From JAIVJG01 sp964236735 (GTDB taxonomy: Bacteria; Acidobacteriota; Blastocatellia; Pyrinomonadales; Pyrinomonadaceae), in assembly GCA_964236735.1 (NCBI GenBank), contig CAXSFM010000015.1, positions 37,306 to 101,305 of the forward strand: 64,000 bases of DNA, in the 5' to 3' direction. Positions 9,922 through 17,391 of this stretch are shown in pieces. A model generated the notes under the pieces. The model was not told the origin of the DNA, ran no database searches, and saw nothing but the letters and a program-made list of their open reading frames with translations. Position 1 is the first letter of the stretch, and the number at the start of each line of letters is the position of its first letter. A program made the translations under genes and the position numbers.

Positions 9922-10370
9922 CGTGCCGGATGGTGGTTGATCGTGGTCAAGGCATCAGCTTTCACCGAGAAGTCCATCGTGAACTCCATGCCCGGGACGG
10001 AGATTTTGCCGCTCGTATCGGCATCGGCGGTGATAAGCAGCGTGATTGAAGATGACTCGGGGGTTACTACAGGGGCGAGCAACCAGAAATCGGTGCCGGA
10101 GTTGTCGCGCGCTTCGACGTGCTTGTTCAGCGTAGTTTGAGAAGATGGGATGGAGGCTGGCAGAGCGGTCGAGGTATTTGCCTTGTTGTTTATCTTCCGG
10201 TGCGAGCGGAGCGGTCGGGAGAAATCCGCCATCGTGCCGGCGAGCGCCAGGGTCGGCGACATCATTCCCAGGACGAGAACGAGCGCAACCATCCGGCGCA
10301 CGGCGGACGCCGACGGTCGGCAGCAAGACAGTACGAGACTGAGGCGAGCGGAAAAAAGTGAGAGGGGCAT
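9915..10370 (-). pseudogene. Rhs toxin N-terminus with signal peptide (frame 1)
   Basis: The ATG at 10370 opens a frame with a long signal peptide (hydrophobic MVALVLVLGMMSPTLALAG, cleavage near residue 45), then the start of the IgGFc-binding-like domain (GTDFWLLAPVV, SSITLLITADAD, EFTMDFSVKADALTTIN). The frame is lost at about 9936-9941; restoring one missing base gives PPSGTVVSESDVVTVKG and joins the next fragment. The signal peptide indicates Sec export of the whole toxin. This is the true 5' end of the 960-10370 gene. A weak AAGGA lies 12 nt before the ATG. Confidence 0.7.
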
Positions 10371-11003
10371 GGTGTAATTCGGTCCTTGTAGAAGAGAGGT
10401 TAAAGTCGCCCGCAGCTTGGAAGAAAGTTTAGCGGACGACTTGTGTAAATATTCGCGGTCGGTTAATTGATTCGACTACGGAGTTAAATATCAGGCTTGA
10501 TTTGTTACGTTCGGCAGGAGATTTACCGGATAGCGCTGCGATGGCTTTGGTGGCAATGCTGGAAGCATTGCCGGGACACACAGTTGTCTGGAAGATCGTG
10601 CCGGAATAAGTAGCGCACTGTGATACCGGGTCTTCGTTGTGTGGATCGTTTACGTGAGCCTAATAGGGCGTTACGCTCGTCGTCGAACGGTGTGAGCGCA
10701 GGCGCTAACCTAGTGAATAGGTTGCGAAGAGTAATGCATGAGCCAAAAAAATGTCAATGAGAGAAATGCCAGAGTGTGTAAATAATGGTGATTATCTAGT
10801 TGACGCAAGATAGATGATTTAACGCAGATCATTGTCCGAATAATTTAGGAATGTGCGGCTTAACGATTGATGACCTGTGTCAAGTAGATAGTCACCCAAA
10901 AATTCTTAGCAATTGGCGACTGCTTAACATGAGTGGCTTTTCAATTCAATAGTAACCGCTCGTCATCGGCGACTACGTTACCGGATAAAAAACCGGGGAC
11001 GTG
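10371..11003. other. AT-richer intergenic stretch without a clear gene
   Basis: No frame here gives a convincing protein, and I see no tRNA or strong hairpin. It must hold the promoter of the minus-strand Rhs gene. The base composition is visibly more AT-rich than the DNA right of 18 kb, fitting accessory DNA. Confidence 0.5.
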
Positions 11004-11264
11004 TCAAAAACCTAAGCGATACTGTCCCACCGTGGCAATCATTAGCGCTCCCATGAATCGCGCTCTCGCCGTAAATATTCGTCCGCCTCCGCAGATGTGC
11101 TGAAGCCACACTAAGATCAAGGTGTCGGTCAACTGCGTCAGCCTCAAATGCCGAAGACCCGGTTTTTCGAAGTTGTAAGAGTAAAACAGAAGTTGCGAAT
11201 GATCACCGTTATTCACCATAAAGCTATTGACTTCCAAAACTTCGCGCACAAACTTCCCAGCCAA
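11004..11264 (-). CDS. Doubtful short ORF or gene remnant
   Basis: The 86-residue frame opens only with a TTG. It can be extended upstream about 16 codons to a stop without meeting an ATG, so it may be a 3' remnant. The segment VNSFMVNNG...LLFYSYNF faintly recalls the C-terminal part of EpsI-type exosortase-associated proteins, but the match is too weak to name it. It may also be noise in an AT-rich region. Confidence 0.2.
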   Translation of the reverse strand: MAGKFVREVLEVNSFMVNNGDHSQLLFYSYNFEKPGLRHLRLTQLTDTLILVWLQHICGGGRIFTARARFMGALMIATVGQYRLGF

Positions 11265-11306
11265 GAGCTGTTGCGCGTTAACATAACAGCCTGTTGAAAA
11301 CGTCGG

Positions 11307-11561
11307 ATGGATACTTCACAGAATGGGCAGATGCCGATCACCGATGCTTCCGGCATCCAAGGTAGAACGGCTAAGGCGGCACACAACAAAGGAAAGAATC
11401 AAGCCGCCAAACGCGAACACTATGCTTATCAGATTGAGGCCAATGAGGAGCGCCTCCGAACGGGACTCACGGCTAACGGCGTACCACTGACGCCCGGCCA
11501 GGCGGAGACTACTCGTCAACTTATCGAGCAGCAGCGTGAAAAACTTGCCTCGCTGTCTTAA
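11307..11561 (+). CDS. Small Lys/Gln-rich hypothetical protein
   Basis: The 84-residue frame is hydrophilic and probably helical. The N-terminus is rich in Lys, Gln and Ala, and the end reads LTPGQAETTRQLIEQQREKL, which could be a short amphipathic helix. There is no signal peptide and no clear ribosome-binding site before the ATG. I recognise no family. It is followed in the same direction by the small charged protein at 11731-12024. Codon content looks protein-like, but the call rests on that alone. Confidence 0.4.
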   Translation: MDTSQNGQMPITDASGIQGRTAKAAHNKGKNQAAKREHYAYQIEANEERLRTGLTANGVPLTPGQAETTRQLIEQQREKLASLS

Positions 11562-11730
11562 TCGTCGTAAGAGGCTCTGGAGTGAGTCATCGGCAGGTGA
11601 TACGCAAGCACAAACACCCATGAGATTTATGATGAACGATCACCGTTTCGAGAACATCGAGCAAGCAATCGTCAACTTCCCGGGGTCTGATGAAGAAATA
11701 AAACCGGTCTGAGGAAAAGGAAGAATCATC

Positions 11731-12024
11731 ATGGCAGGTTGGGACGGGGATGGTCTCGCGGGAAGTATGGAGGATGCGCTGGAGCGGCAGCAGGAAGCGG
11801 CGCAGGCGCGCCGTCTTGCTGCACGAAAGGACACGTCATCGGCGGAAGATCGTGAGCGCCAATTGCGTGAGGAATCTGCGAGGCTCTCCAGAGCACGTCT
11901 CGAAGAACAGTTGGAGCGTGCGTCTCATCCGGCATATCGCGCGATGATCGAACGAGCGCTCAATGCTTTGAACGCTGAAGCGAAGATTTCCGAATCCACA
12001 CAGGAGATGTCCGGTGGTGAGTAG
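11731..12024 (+). CDS. Small charged coiled-coil hypothetical protein
   Basis: The 97-residue protein is dominated by Glu, Arg and Ala (EDALERQQEAAQARRLAARK, RQLREESARLSRARLEEQLE), predicting one long helix or coiled coil. The end, HPAYRAMIERALNAL, may form a second helix. A purine-rich GGAAAAGGAAGAA site precedes the ATG at a good distance, which supports translation. It converges with the nuclease-like gene at 12067-12969. Function is unknown; a DNA- or protein-binding accessory factor of the island is only a guess. Confidence 0.5.
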   Translation: MAGWDGDGLAGSMEDALERQQEAAQARRLAARKDTSSAEDRERQLREESARLSRARLEEQLERASHPAYRAMIERALNALNAEAKISESTQEMSGGE

Positions 12025-12066
12025 CAGTACCGCAGAGCCGCACTCCGTTCGGCTGTTATCATAAAG

Positions 12067-12969
12067 TCAGAAAAGTCGCGCCGATTCAATTCGCCGAATC
12101 ATCGTTTTTCTCACCCGTGGATTGTCTGACACGTAAGTGATGAACCACTTTGAGAGCTTCAGGAAGTCGCCCTGGTCAATGAGTTCGGAATATTGAAAAC
12201 GCTCAAGCTTGGCATGGCGTGAGAAATAGATAGCACCGTGAGTGATTATCGGCTCTCCCAAGGCAATCGAACCATTCTCTTCGCACGCGGCGAGTAGGAT
12301 ACGGTAGCCCACCAGTTGATGCAGTTGGGTGACCGTCAACTGATAATATTTGGTGGTCTTGATGTCGATCAGTGTTTCGTCAATCACAACATCAGCATCT
12401 GCTCCCCCGACAAGTACAGATGCCTCACCGAACGTTGGATTAAGCGCTACCCGATCCGTAGCTTTTAACAATGCTCGCGGCACCGCTCGCACCAGCCTCA
12501 TGCAATCCTCCACCTCATACTGGAGCAGTTGTTTCAAGTGACTGATGACGACCGTTTCCGGTCCGGTACGGTACGCTTTATCCAGCGCTGCGAGAAAAAG
12601 CGCGGCCCGTGCTAACTGGTGTGTGAATACTTTGGTTTTAAGAAACTCTTGATAAAGTTGGCGTGCTCGTGCGACTCCTTGCCATGCATATTCGAGTGAA
12701 AGTCCCGGTGGTAGTTCCTCATCCTCCAGTAATTTAACTGCGATCTCGGCCACCCAACGTCGCTCGAAGATGATCCTTTCCTCGTTACAGGCTGCGAGAC
12801 AAAAGCGCAGGCAGTAATCGAAAGCAGTACCCACCAGGGCATAGGATTTGTGAGACAGTGGCGACGCAATCATTTTAGATGTCGGGGGCGATTGCAAGAC
12901 AGGGACGCGAATATATTTATTGAACTGAGCGGTTACTTCCGGCTTGGACAGAATTGCCGTGAGACTCAT
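12067..12969 (-). CDS. PD-(D/E)XK nuclease-like hypothetical protein
   Basis: The protein has 300 residues, is soluble and has no signal peptide. Residues ~1-150 are helical (VGTAFDYCLRFCLAACNEER). At about 190-210 the sequence GGADADVVIDETLIDIKTTK fits the core of the PD-(D/E)XK nuclease fold: an Asp on one strand, then D-I-K on the next, preceded by a helical segment. A QLHQLVGY helix follows, as the motif requires. An AAGGGTG site precedes the ATG. It stands alone, convergent with two small genes, in AT-rich DNA near an integrase, suggesting a defence or mobile-element role. No partner methylase or helicase is visible. The fold call is by motif only. Confidence 0.6.
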   Translation of the reverse strand: MSLTAILSKPEVTAQFNKYIRVPVLQSPPTSKMIASPLSHKSYALVGTAFDYCLRFCLAACNEERIIFERRWVAEIAVKLLEDEELPPGLSLEYAWQGVARARQLYQEFLKTKVFTHQLARAALFLAALDKAYRTGPETVVISHLKQLLQYEVEDCMRLVRAVPRALLKATDRVALNPTFGEASVLVGGADADVVIDETLIDIKTTKYYQLTVTQLHQLVGYRILLAACEENGSIALGEPIITHGAIYFSRHAKLERFQYSELIDQGDFLKLSKWFITYVSDNPRVRKTMIRRIESARLF

Positions 12970-13108
12970 TCGATTGTCACCCTTCAGGAGTATAGTCTTG
13001 GATTAGATGAGAGTGGTTGAGCATTGAAGGTTTACATCTGAGCTTTGTCTCGACAAGTCTCATGAGACTTTCATGACACAAGGATTGCTGACAAATCATT
13101 CATAATAA

Positions 13109-13575
13109 GAAATCAGACTGAGTGATGTATGCGGGATGGGCTGCTTCGCGCTCGCGCCTTTGCGCGCATGAATGAAGATCGTCCTCCATGCCGTGGACTC
13201 ATCCCCAGACATTACCGCCTCGAAGCGCGTCTGCGCCGGCAGGAGGTCGTTAAGATCATCACCCTCTCTGCTGACATCGCCGTTGACGGAGCCATCGGCG
13301 ATGAGACAGTCTTCATCAATCACTCCTGCGCGCCGCCTGCATCCATGAGGATCGTGCCGGGAGAGCATGTGGCATTCTTCGCCCTGCGTGATATTAATCC
13401 CGCTCAGGAGATTGCTATTGAAGAGCAGCGACGCATCGCGCGCAAGCAAATCTCCTTGCCAACACGAAAACATAATCTAGCAGATGTGGGTGCCGCCGTT
13501 TGTGCCCATGGCAAAGGTGAGCGGTACATAGGCGTTCCTTGCCTCAAGATCTGGTGCAAAAGTGCAACAGCGTGA
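13109..13575 (+). pseudogene. Decayed SET-domain (protein lysine methyltransferase-like) gene
   Basis: Two frames together resemble one SET domain. One frame (from about 13109) reads EIRLSDVCGMGCFALAPLRA and then stops; it matches the G-x-G-x-F-A entry of SET domains. The next frame carries ETVFINHSCAPPASM and HVAFFALRDINPAQEI, the NHSC-P and A-L-R-D-I-x-x-x-E-I signatures that bind S-adenosylmethionine and close the fold. An in-frame ATG at 13129 would give a 148-residue product whose first 60 residues are not SET-like. One frameshift near 13170-13190 would explain this. The upstream side has no ribosome-binding site. I call it a pseudogene, although the 13129-13575 frame could still be translated. 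Confidence 0.55.
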
Positions 13576-14073
13576 TTTATTTCTCATCCAATTCCAAAAT
13601 TATTGGAACCTGTCAAGCATTGGAAATATATGGCTTATACCCACTTGCCTAGCGCGCCTCGATACGCGCGCTTGAACCGTATTCATCTCAGTCACCTGGA
13701 GCTAAATCTGGCGAGCGCAATTCTATTACTAGAATTGTACCTTTCTGATCCCGTCTTTTCCTGACGAGATCAATGCAGAAAGTTTCTCGCCCGAAAAGCT
13801 CGCCCATGAAGAGTTCCTATTAACAAATAATTTCTGGGTCACTCGCTTCTGATTTAAGTTAGCATCGTGCTGTCAAGGTAGCGTTTATCAATCGCATACC
13901 TTTCAGCAGATTGCTGACAAGTCCAGAGTGAGGCTAGAGGTGTGCTTAGGCGTTTACGTCTGACGATTTCTGCACACCTTCTCCTTGAATGCGCGGTAGA
14001 TCACTTCGAACAAGCCGAGCGACTCAACCGGAAAACGGGAGCTAATCGCTTCCGATTCTGCGGCGGGCTTGGA
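13576..14073. other. AT-rich gap without a supported gene
   Basis: I see no convincing coding frame. A short dyad with TTCCAA/TTGGAA arms occurs near 13594-13610. The short minus-strand frame at 13954-14136 has no recognisable features and covers the likely promoter region of the excisionase operon, so I leave it out. Confidence 0.4.
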
Positions 14074-14087
14074 TGTATAGGTATACA
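14074..14087. promoter_or_regulatory. Dyad TGTATAGGTATACA, candidate operator of the xis-int operon
   Basis: A perfect 14-bp dyad (TGTATA-GG-TATACA) lies 23 nt before the ribosome-binding site of the 24-codon ORF that opens the excisionase-integrase operon. Its position fits a promoter/operator. No regulator gene is assigned to it. Confidence 0.35.
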
Positions 14088-14123
14088 CCCTGGCGGCCCG
14101 GGCTAGACTAAGGAGTAGGGGGA

Positions 14124-14198
14124 ATGAACGAGCCAATCACAATCGAATCTCTCATTAACCAAGATATCCATAACCAGCTAGAGGAGAAACTGCCATAG
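14124..14198 (+). CDS. 24-residue leader ORF coupled to excisionase
   Basis: ATG at 14124 encodes MNEPITIESLINQDIHNQLE followed by EKLP and a TAG. An AAGGAG box ends 8 nt before the ATG, one of the best ribosome-binding sites in the region. The TAG shares its last base with the GTG start of the next gene (TAGTG), a classic translational-coupling overlap. It could be a leader that controls excisionase translation, or a genuine micro-protein. Confidence 0.55.
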   Translation: MNEPITIESLINQDIHNQLEEKLP

Positions 14199-14485
14199 TG
14201 GTTTCCGAAAAGTTGAAGCAGATTACGCCACCGCCTGTCTGGATGACTGAGAAGCAACTGGCCGAGTACTGGCAGCTGAGGACGCTGGACGGGGAAGTCA
14301 CCGTACATTCAATCCGCAAATGGACTGCCCGACCGGAAAATGAACATCCGCTACCGTGCGCGTCAATGGGCGAGATGCGTCGTTATCACCGTGAAGAGGT
14401 GGACCGGTGGGCTAGAGAAGAAGCCGCGCGGCAAAGGGATAAGAGACATCACGAGATGAGGATCATAGAGAAACGGGTAAGCTAA
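14198..14485 (+). CDS. Excisionase-like helix-turn-helix protein
   Basis: The 95-residue protein has the MerR/AlpA-type layout: WMTEKQLAEYW (first helix), VHSIRKWTA (recognition helix), then a wing-like stretch and HREEVDRWAREEA, typical of helix-turn-helix 17 and excisionase proteins. It starts with GTG, overlapping the stop of the 24-codon ORF by one base, with GAGGAG 11 nt upstream. The integrase follows 73 nt later. Excisionases bend attachment-site DNA and turn the integrase toward excision; this role is inferred from fold and neighbour. Confidence 0.7.
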   Translation: MVSEKLKQITPPPVWMTEKQLAEYWQLRTLDGEVTVHSIRKWTARPENEHPLPCASMGEMRRYHREEVDRWAREEAARQRDKRHHEMRIIEKRVS

Positions 14486-14558
14486 ATCTGCCCCGCCTAA
14501 GAACCTTGTTATATGCTCCGTCATGCTTTGACGGCTGCCATCACTAGGAGAAAGAAAA

Positions 14559-15710
14559 ATGGCAGTCTACAAACGCTTCAACAGTAAGCGAATCAAACCC
14601 AACGACCCGAATTGGGAGCGCGGCACATGGGTGGTCGAGTTCTCGCTTCGCGGTCATTACATCAAGGAGGCCGTACCGGAGGCCCGCACGAAAAAGCAGG
14701 CCGAGCAGGTCGAGACGCAGATCAAGCAGGCGATCTTTGACAGGAAATACAACCGCGCGTCCGCCGTCACGCACTTCTCAGACTTCGTTGACGGCGTGTT
14801 TCTACCATGGGCGCGCGAGAACAAGCGGAGTTGGGAGGACGACGAGCAGAGGTCGTCGAAGCTCAAAGAGTTCTTCGGCCAACGGGCGATCAGGGACATC
14901 ACACCAATGCTCATTGAGAAATTCAAGAGCGAACTACGAAAGTCCGACAGCAGATACAAGCGTCTCTTCTCCCCGGCAACCGTCAACCGCTATCTCCAGG
15001 TGCTCTCGCGCGTCCTCTCGATGGCTTACGAGAACGGCATCGTGGACGGCAACCCAATGTCGAGGGTCAAACGCCTGAGAGAACCGGAGCCGAGACAGCG
15101 CTACTTGAATCAGTTTTCGGACGATGAAGAGGAGCGACTGATGAAAGCTCTGGCGGTCTACGGCGAGCATGTGGTCGCGCTCGCGCAGTTAGACCTTGAG
15201 GTGGGAATGCGGCTCGGCGAACTGCTCAACATCAGGTGGGAGGATGTGGATGAGACTAACCAATTCGTCTTCATTACAAAGACCAAGAACGACAAGCCGC
15301 GCCTGATTCCCTTGACCGCGCAGGCGCTCGGAATCCTCCGGCGCCTGCGGCAGGACGCGCCCGACGACGAGCCTATCTTTGACTCGACTCGCACGGGGAG
15401 AAAGCGACGACAGATGATGGTCTGTCTCGAGCAAGCAGTTGAGATGGCCGGCATCGGCAATTTCCACTTTCACGATCTGCGGCACACTTTCGCTACAAGG
15501 CTCAGGGCGGCGAACATCCACGAGTACAACATCGCAGACCTGCTGGGCCACTCGACTACGCCGAATGATACGCGCAACACCAAGGTCACGCGAGGCTACG
15601 CGCACGGCGTCCCGAAGAGGCTCAGGGACGCCGTTGATAGCTTGGAACAGGAGAAACGCGCCATTCCGGAGGGCGCGCCAACTTCGCGCCAAGTGGCAAA
15701 AATGGCGTGA
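14559..15710 (+). CDS. Tyrosine recombinase (phage/island integrase)
   Basis: The protein has 383 residues. An N-terminal arm-binding segment comes first, a SAM-like core-binding domain (about 70-170) next, and the catalytic domain last. The full active-site set is visible: Arg218 (GMRLGEL), Lys in KTKNDKPR (241-248), His305 and Arg308 (HDLRHTF), His331 (LLGHS) and Tyr347 (TRGYAHG). A purine-rich AGGAGAAAG site precedes the ATG. The gene ends 61 nt before the 3' end of tRNA-Ser, the typical target of such enzymes. It probably integrates the DNA on its left. It looks intact. Confidence 0.93.
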   Translation: MAVYKRFNSKRIKPNDPNWERGTWVVEFSLRGHYIKEAVPEARTKKQAEQVETQIKQAIFDRKYNRASAVTHFSDFVDGVFLPWARENKRSWEDDEQRSSKLKEFFGQRAIRDITPMLIEKFKSELRKSDSRYKRLFSPATVNRYLQVLSRVLSMAYENGIVDGNPMSRVKRLREPEPRQRYLNQFSDDEEERLMKALAVYGEHVVALAQLDLEVGMRLGELLNIRWEDVDETNQFVFITKTKNDKPRLIPLTAQALGILRRLRQDAPDDEPIFDSTRTGRKRRQMMVCLEQAVEMAGIGNFHFHDLRHTFATRLRAANIHEYNIADLLGHSTTPNDTRNTKVTRGYAHGVPKRLRDAVDSLEQEKRAIPEGAPTSRQVAKMA

Positions 15711-15771
15711 GCAGTAAGGAAAGAACCGGCATATCAACCAAACTCTAAATGGTTGACCTTGAAAGAGAAGT

Positions 15772-15860
15772 GGCGGAGAGGGTGGGATTTGAACCCACGG
15801 TGGAGTTTCCCCCACTCCGGTTTTCGAGACCGGTGCACTAAGCCACTATGCGACCTCTCC
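15772..15860 (-). tRNA. tRNA-Ser (anticodon CGA)
   Basis: Read on the minus strand, the acceptor GGAGAGG pairs with CCTCTCC, followed by discriminator G and an encoded CCA. The anticodon stem CCGGT/ACCGG encloses the loop CTCGAAA, giving anticodon CGA (codon UCG). A long variable arm (GTGGGG-AAA-CTCCAC region) and a GGTTCAAATCC T-loop confirm a class II serine tRNA. Its 3' end faces the integrase, so it is the likely attachment site of the island. Confidence 0.95.
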
Positions 15861-15987
15861 ATGAATTAAGGATTGTAGCAAACTCCGGCATCTTCTACCA
15901 AATCTTACAGGTTGAAGCCGTTAGTATTGCTGCTTAGGGTTAGCGCCGACCGCGCGATAACCGCGCAGACACGTTAAATGCCGGGAT

Positions 15988-16512
15988 TTATTTCTCCGAA
16001 GCTTTTCGGGTGGATTTCGCCTTGCCCTTCGTTGCGGCTCTCTTTCGCGTAGGTCTTATTCCATTGGCAGCATCTTGCTTTTGCCCGACCGCATCAGTCG
16101 GCGCTGGAAGGAATGTCACGGACGGGAGCGTGACCGATGGATAAGGCCCCCGCCCCGTAACAGTGGCGAGCAGTTCGCGCGCGGCGGAGTAGAGCAGGGC
16201 GGGCGCGTTGGTGGCGAACATTAAATCAACTTGATGCGCCGGATACTTTTCGCTGATGCGGAAGAAGCCGGTGAAAGCTGTGCGGAAAACGTAGGGGAAC
16301 TTGCTCCCCGAAGTATCCGCTAATTCAACGCTGAGGTCACAGTTTCGGCGCAGCCGATCATCTTGATGTTCGGCAAGCGCGACTGCAACCTTCAGGTCGG
16401 CAGGCGCGACCGTCGTGAACGGATTTTCAAGGTCGTACTCAAAATCAGGCTGCGCCTTGAAACTTAGTTCAGTGACTAAGTAACCTTCAAGCTGCAACGG
16501 ACTGGGTCTCAT
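15988..16512 (-). CDS. SecB-like chaperone of a TAC module
   Basis: The 174-residue protein has the SecB fold signatures: an opening PLQLEGYLVTELSF, a strand pair with DNPF-like ENPF, and an ending NAPALLYSAARELLATVTGR followed by PSVTLPSVTFLP, equivalent to the SecB helix and its final strand. The last ~30 residues are a basic tail (KRAATKGKAKSTRKASEK). Its start overlaps the antitoxin gene by 26 nt and has GGGAG before the ATG. In TAC systems such a chaperone protects the antitoxin from aggregation and proteolysis. Gene order toxin-antitoxin-chaperone matches the Mycobacterium tuberculosis higB1-higA1-Rv1957 locus. Confidence 0.75.
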   Translation of the reverse strand: MRPSPLQLEGYLVTELSFKAQPDFEYDLENPFTTVAPADLKVAVALAEHQDDRLRRNCDLSVELADTSGSKFPYVFRTAFTGFFRISEKYPAHQVDLMFATNAPALLYSAARELLATVTGRGPYPSVTLPSVTFLPAPTDAVGQKQDAANGIRPTRKRAATKGKAKSTRKASEK

Positions 16513-16957
16513 TCACGCTCTCCCGTGTGGCATTTCGTGATGGATGAATAAGACGAATGTGCGCGTACTCGTGTTTGTGCTTCATCCCGATGCGCGTGAA
16601 AGCGGGAACACGCAAATTCTTCTGCCAAGTCTCTGCAAGATGCGTGTCCCGTTCAGTGGCGCGCTCCGGCGCGAATTGAAAATCAAACTTACGATCCAAC
16701 ACGCGCGCAATCTTAACGAGCGATTCGATGGTGAAGTTGACGTTGCCCTGTAGCACTTTCGTGATATAAGCGCGGCTCTTGCCGAGGCGTCGAGCAAGTT
16801 CAGCGTTGGACACACCTTGCTGCTTCATCGCCAAATAGATTTGTTCGGCGATCTCAACCTTTGCGCCTTCGATGTGATAAACGTCGGCCTGCTCCATTTC
16901 ACGGAACAGGTCAGCGAATCTTTCAGTCATAGTGTGACGCTTAGTTGCGATTGCCAT
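16487..16957 (-). CDS. higA: HigA-like antitoxin with XRE helix-turn-helix
   Basis: The 156-residue protein carries an XRE-type helix-turn-helix at about 45-95 (VSNAELARRLGKSRAYITKV, then TIESLVKIARVL). A ~65-residue C-terminal extension follows. In TAC antitoxins such an extension is the chaperone-addiction region that the SecB-like protein recognises; here that role is inferred. The ATG at 16957 has GAGGAG 10 nt upstream and overlaps the toxin gene by 17 nt, so the three genes are translationally linked. It should neutralise the toxin and repress the operon. Confidence 0.8.
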   Translation of the reverse strand: MAIATKRHTMTERFADLFREMEQADVYHIEGAKVEIAEQIYLAMKQQGVSNAELARRLGKSRAYITKVLQGNVNFTIESLVKIARVLDRKFDFQFAPERATERDTHLAETWQKNLRVPAFTRIGMKHKHEYAHIRLIHPSRNATRESVNETQSVAA

Positions 16958-17336
16958 GATGATGTTGCTCCTCTAAATATTGCTCTCTGATGCTCTTCGC
17001 TCTCTTGATCTCGCTCTTGGGCGTTTTGCCACGCCCTCTTTTCCCGCTGAAGCCATGCGTGCAGATGATGATACGGCCCGCATCGTAGAACCAGAGGATG
17101 CGCGCGGTGGATGGGGCTTTGAACTCGAAGATGCCTTCCCCTAAAGGCCGACACTGATGCTCATCCTCCGGCGCGCCCTGTTGCGCCGTGCGTTTAATGA
17201 GGTAGAGCAGCCGTGTCGCGTCGTGACTGGCATTCCTTCTTAACTCCTCCAGAAACTCCAACACCTCACAATACTCATCATCGCCCCATGCGAGAATTCT
17301 GAATCTTTGACCTTGAGTAATCTCCTGAACCGGCAT
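16941..17336 (-). CDS. higB: HigB/RelE-type toxin (Gp49-like)
   Basis: The 131-residue protein matches the phage Gp49-like/HigB family: CRPLGEGIFEFK (strand), ARILWFYDAGRIIICTHGF (core strands), then KRGRGKTPKSEIKRAKSIRE (the K-x-P-x-x-E-I-x-x-A helix). Members are ribosome-dependent mRNA endonucleases that stop translation. It is the first gene of the toxin-antitoxin-chaperone operon. A 12-bp palindrome lies just upstream of its ATG. The N-terminus is about 20 residues longer than the minimal family core. Confidence 0.82.
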   Translation of the reverse strand: MPVQEITQGQRFRILAWGDDEYCEVLEFLEELRRNASHDATRLLYLIKRTAQQGAPEDEHQCRPLGEGIFEFKAPSTARILWFYDAGRIIICTHGFSGKRGRGKTPKSEIKRAKSIREQYLEEQHHHGNRN

Positions 17337-17342
17337 GATGTT

Positions 17343-17354
17343 AACCTATAGGTT
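17343..17354. promoter_or_regulatory. Palindrome AACCTATAGGTT, candidate HigA operator
   Basis: A perfect 12-bp palindrome sits 6 nt before the toxin start codon, with a TTGACG-like -35 hexamer on the minus strand just upstream (17361-17366). This position fits autorepression by the antitoxin. I could not place a convincing -10 box, so the transcription start is uncertain. Confidence 0.4.
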
Positions 17355-17391
17355 TACACACGTCAAGGGATGAAAAACCACAGAGTCTCGC

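Noticed and set aside
13954..14136. 60-codon minus-strand frame before the excisionase operon
   Set aside because: No ribosome-binding site or recognisable features, and it overlaps the probable promoter/operator.
15772..15860. Possible selenocysteine tRNA because of the long variable arm
   Set aside because: The anticodon is CGA and the acceptor stem is 7 bp, so it is an ordinary tRNA-Ser.
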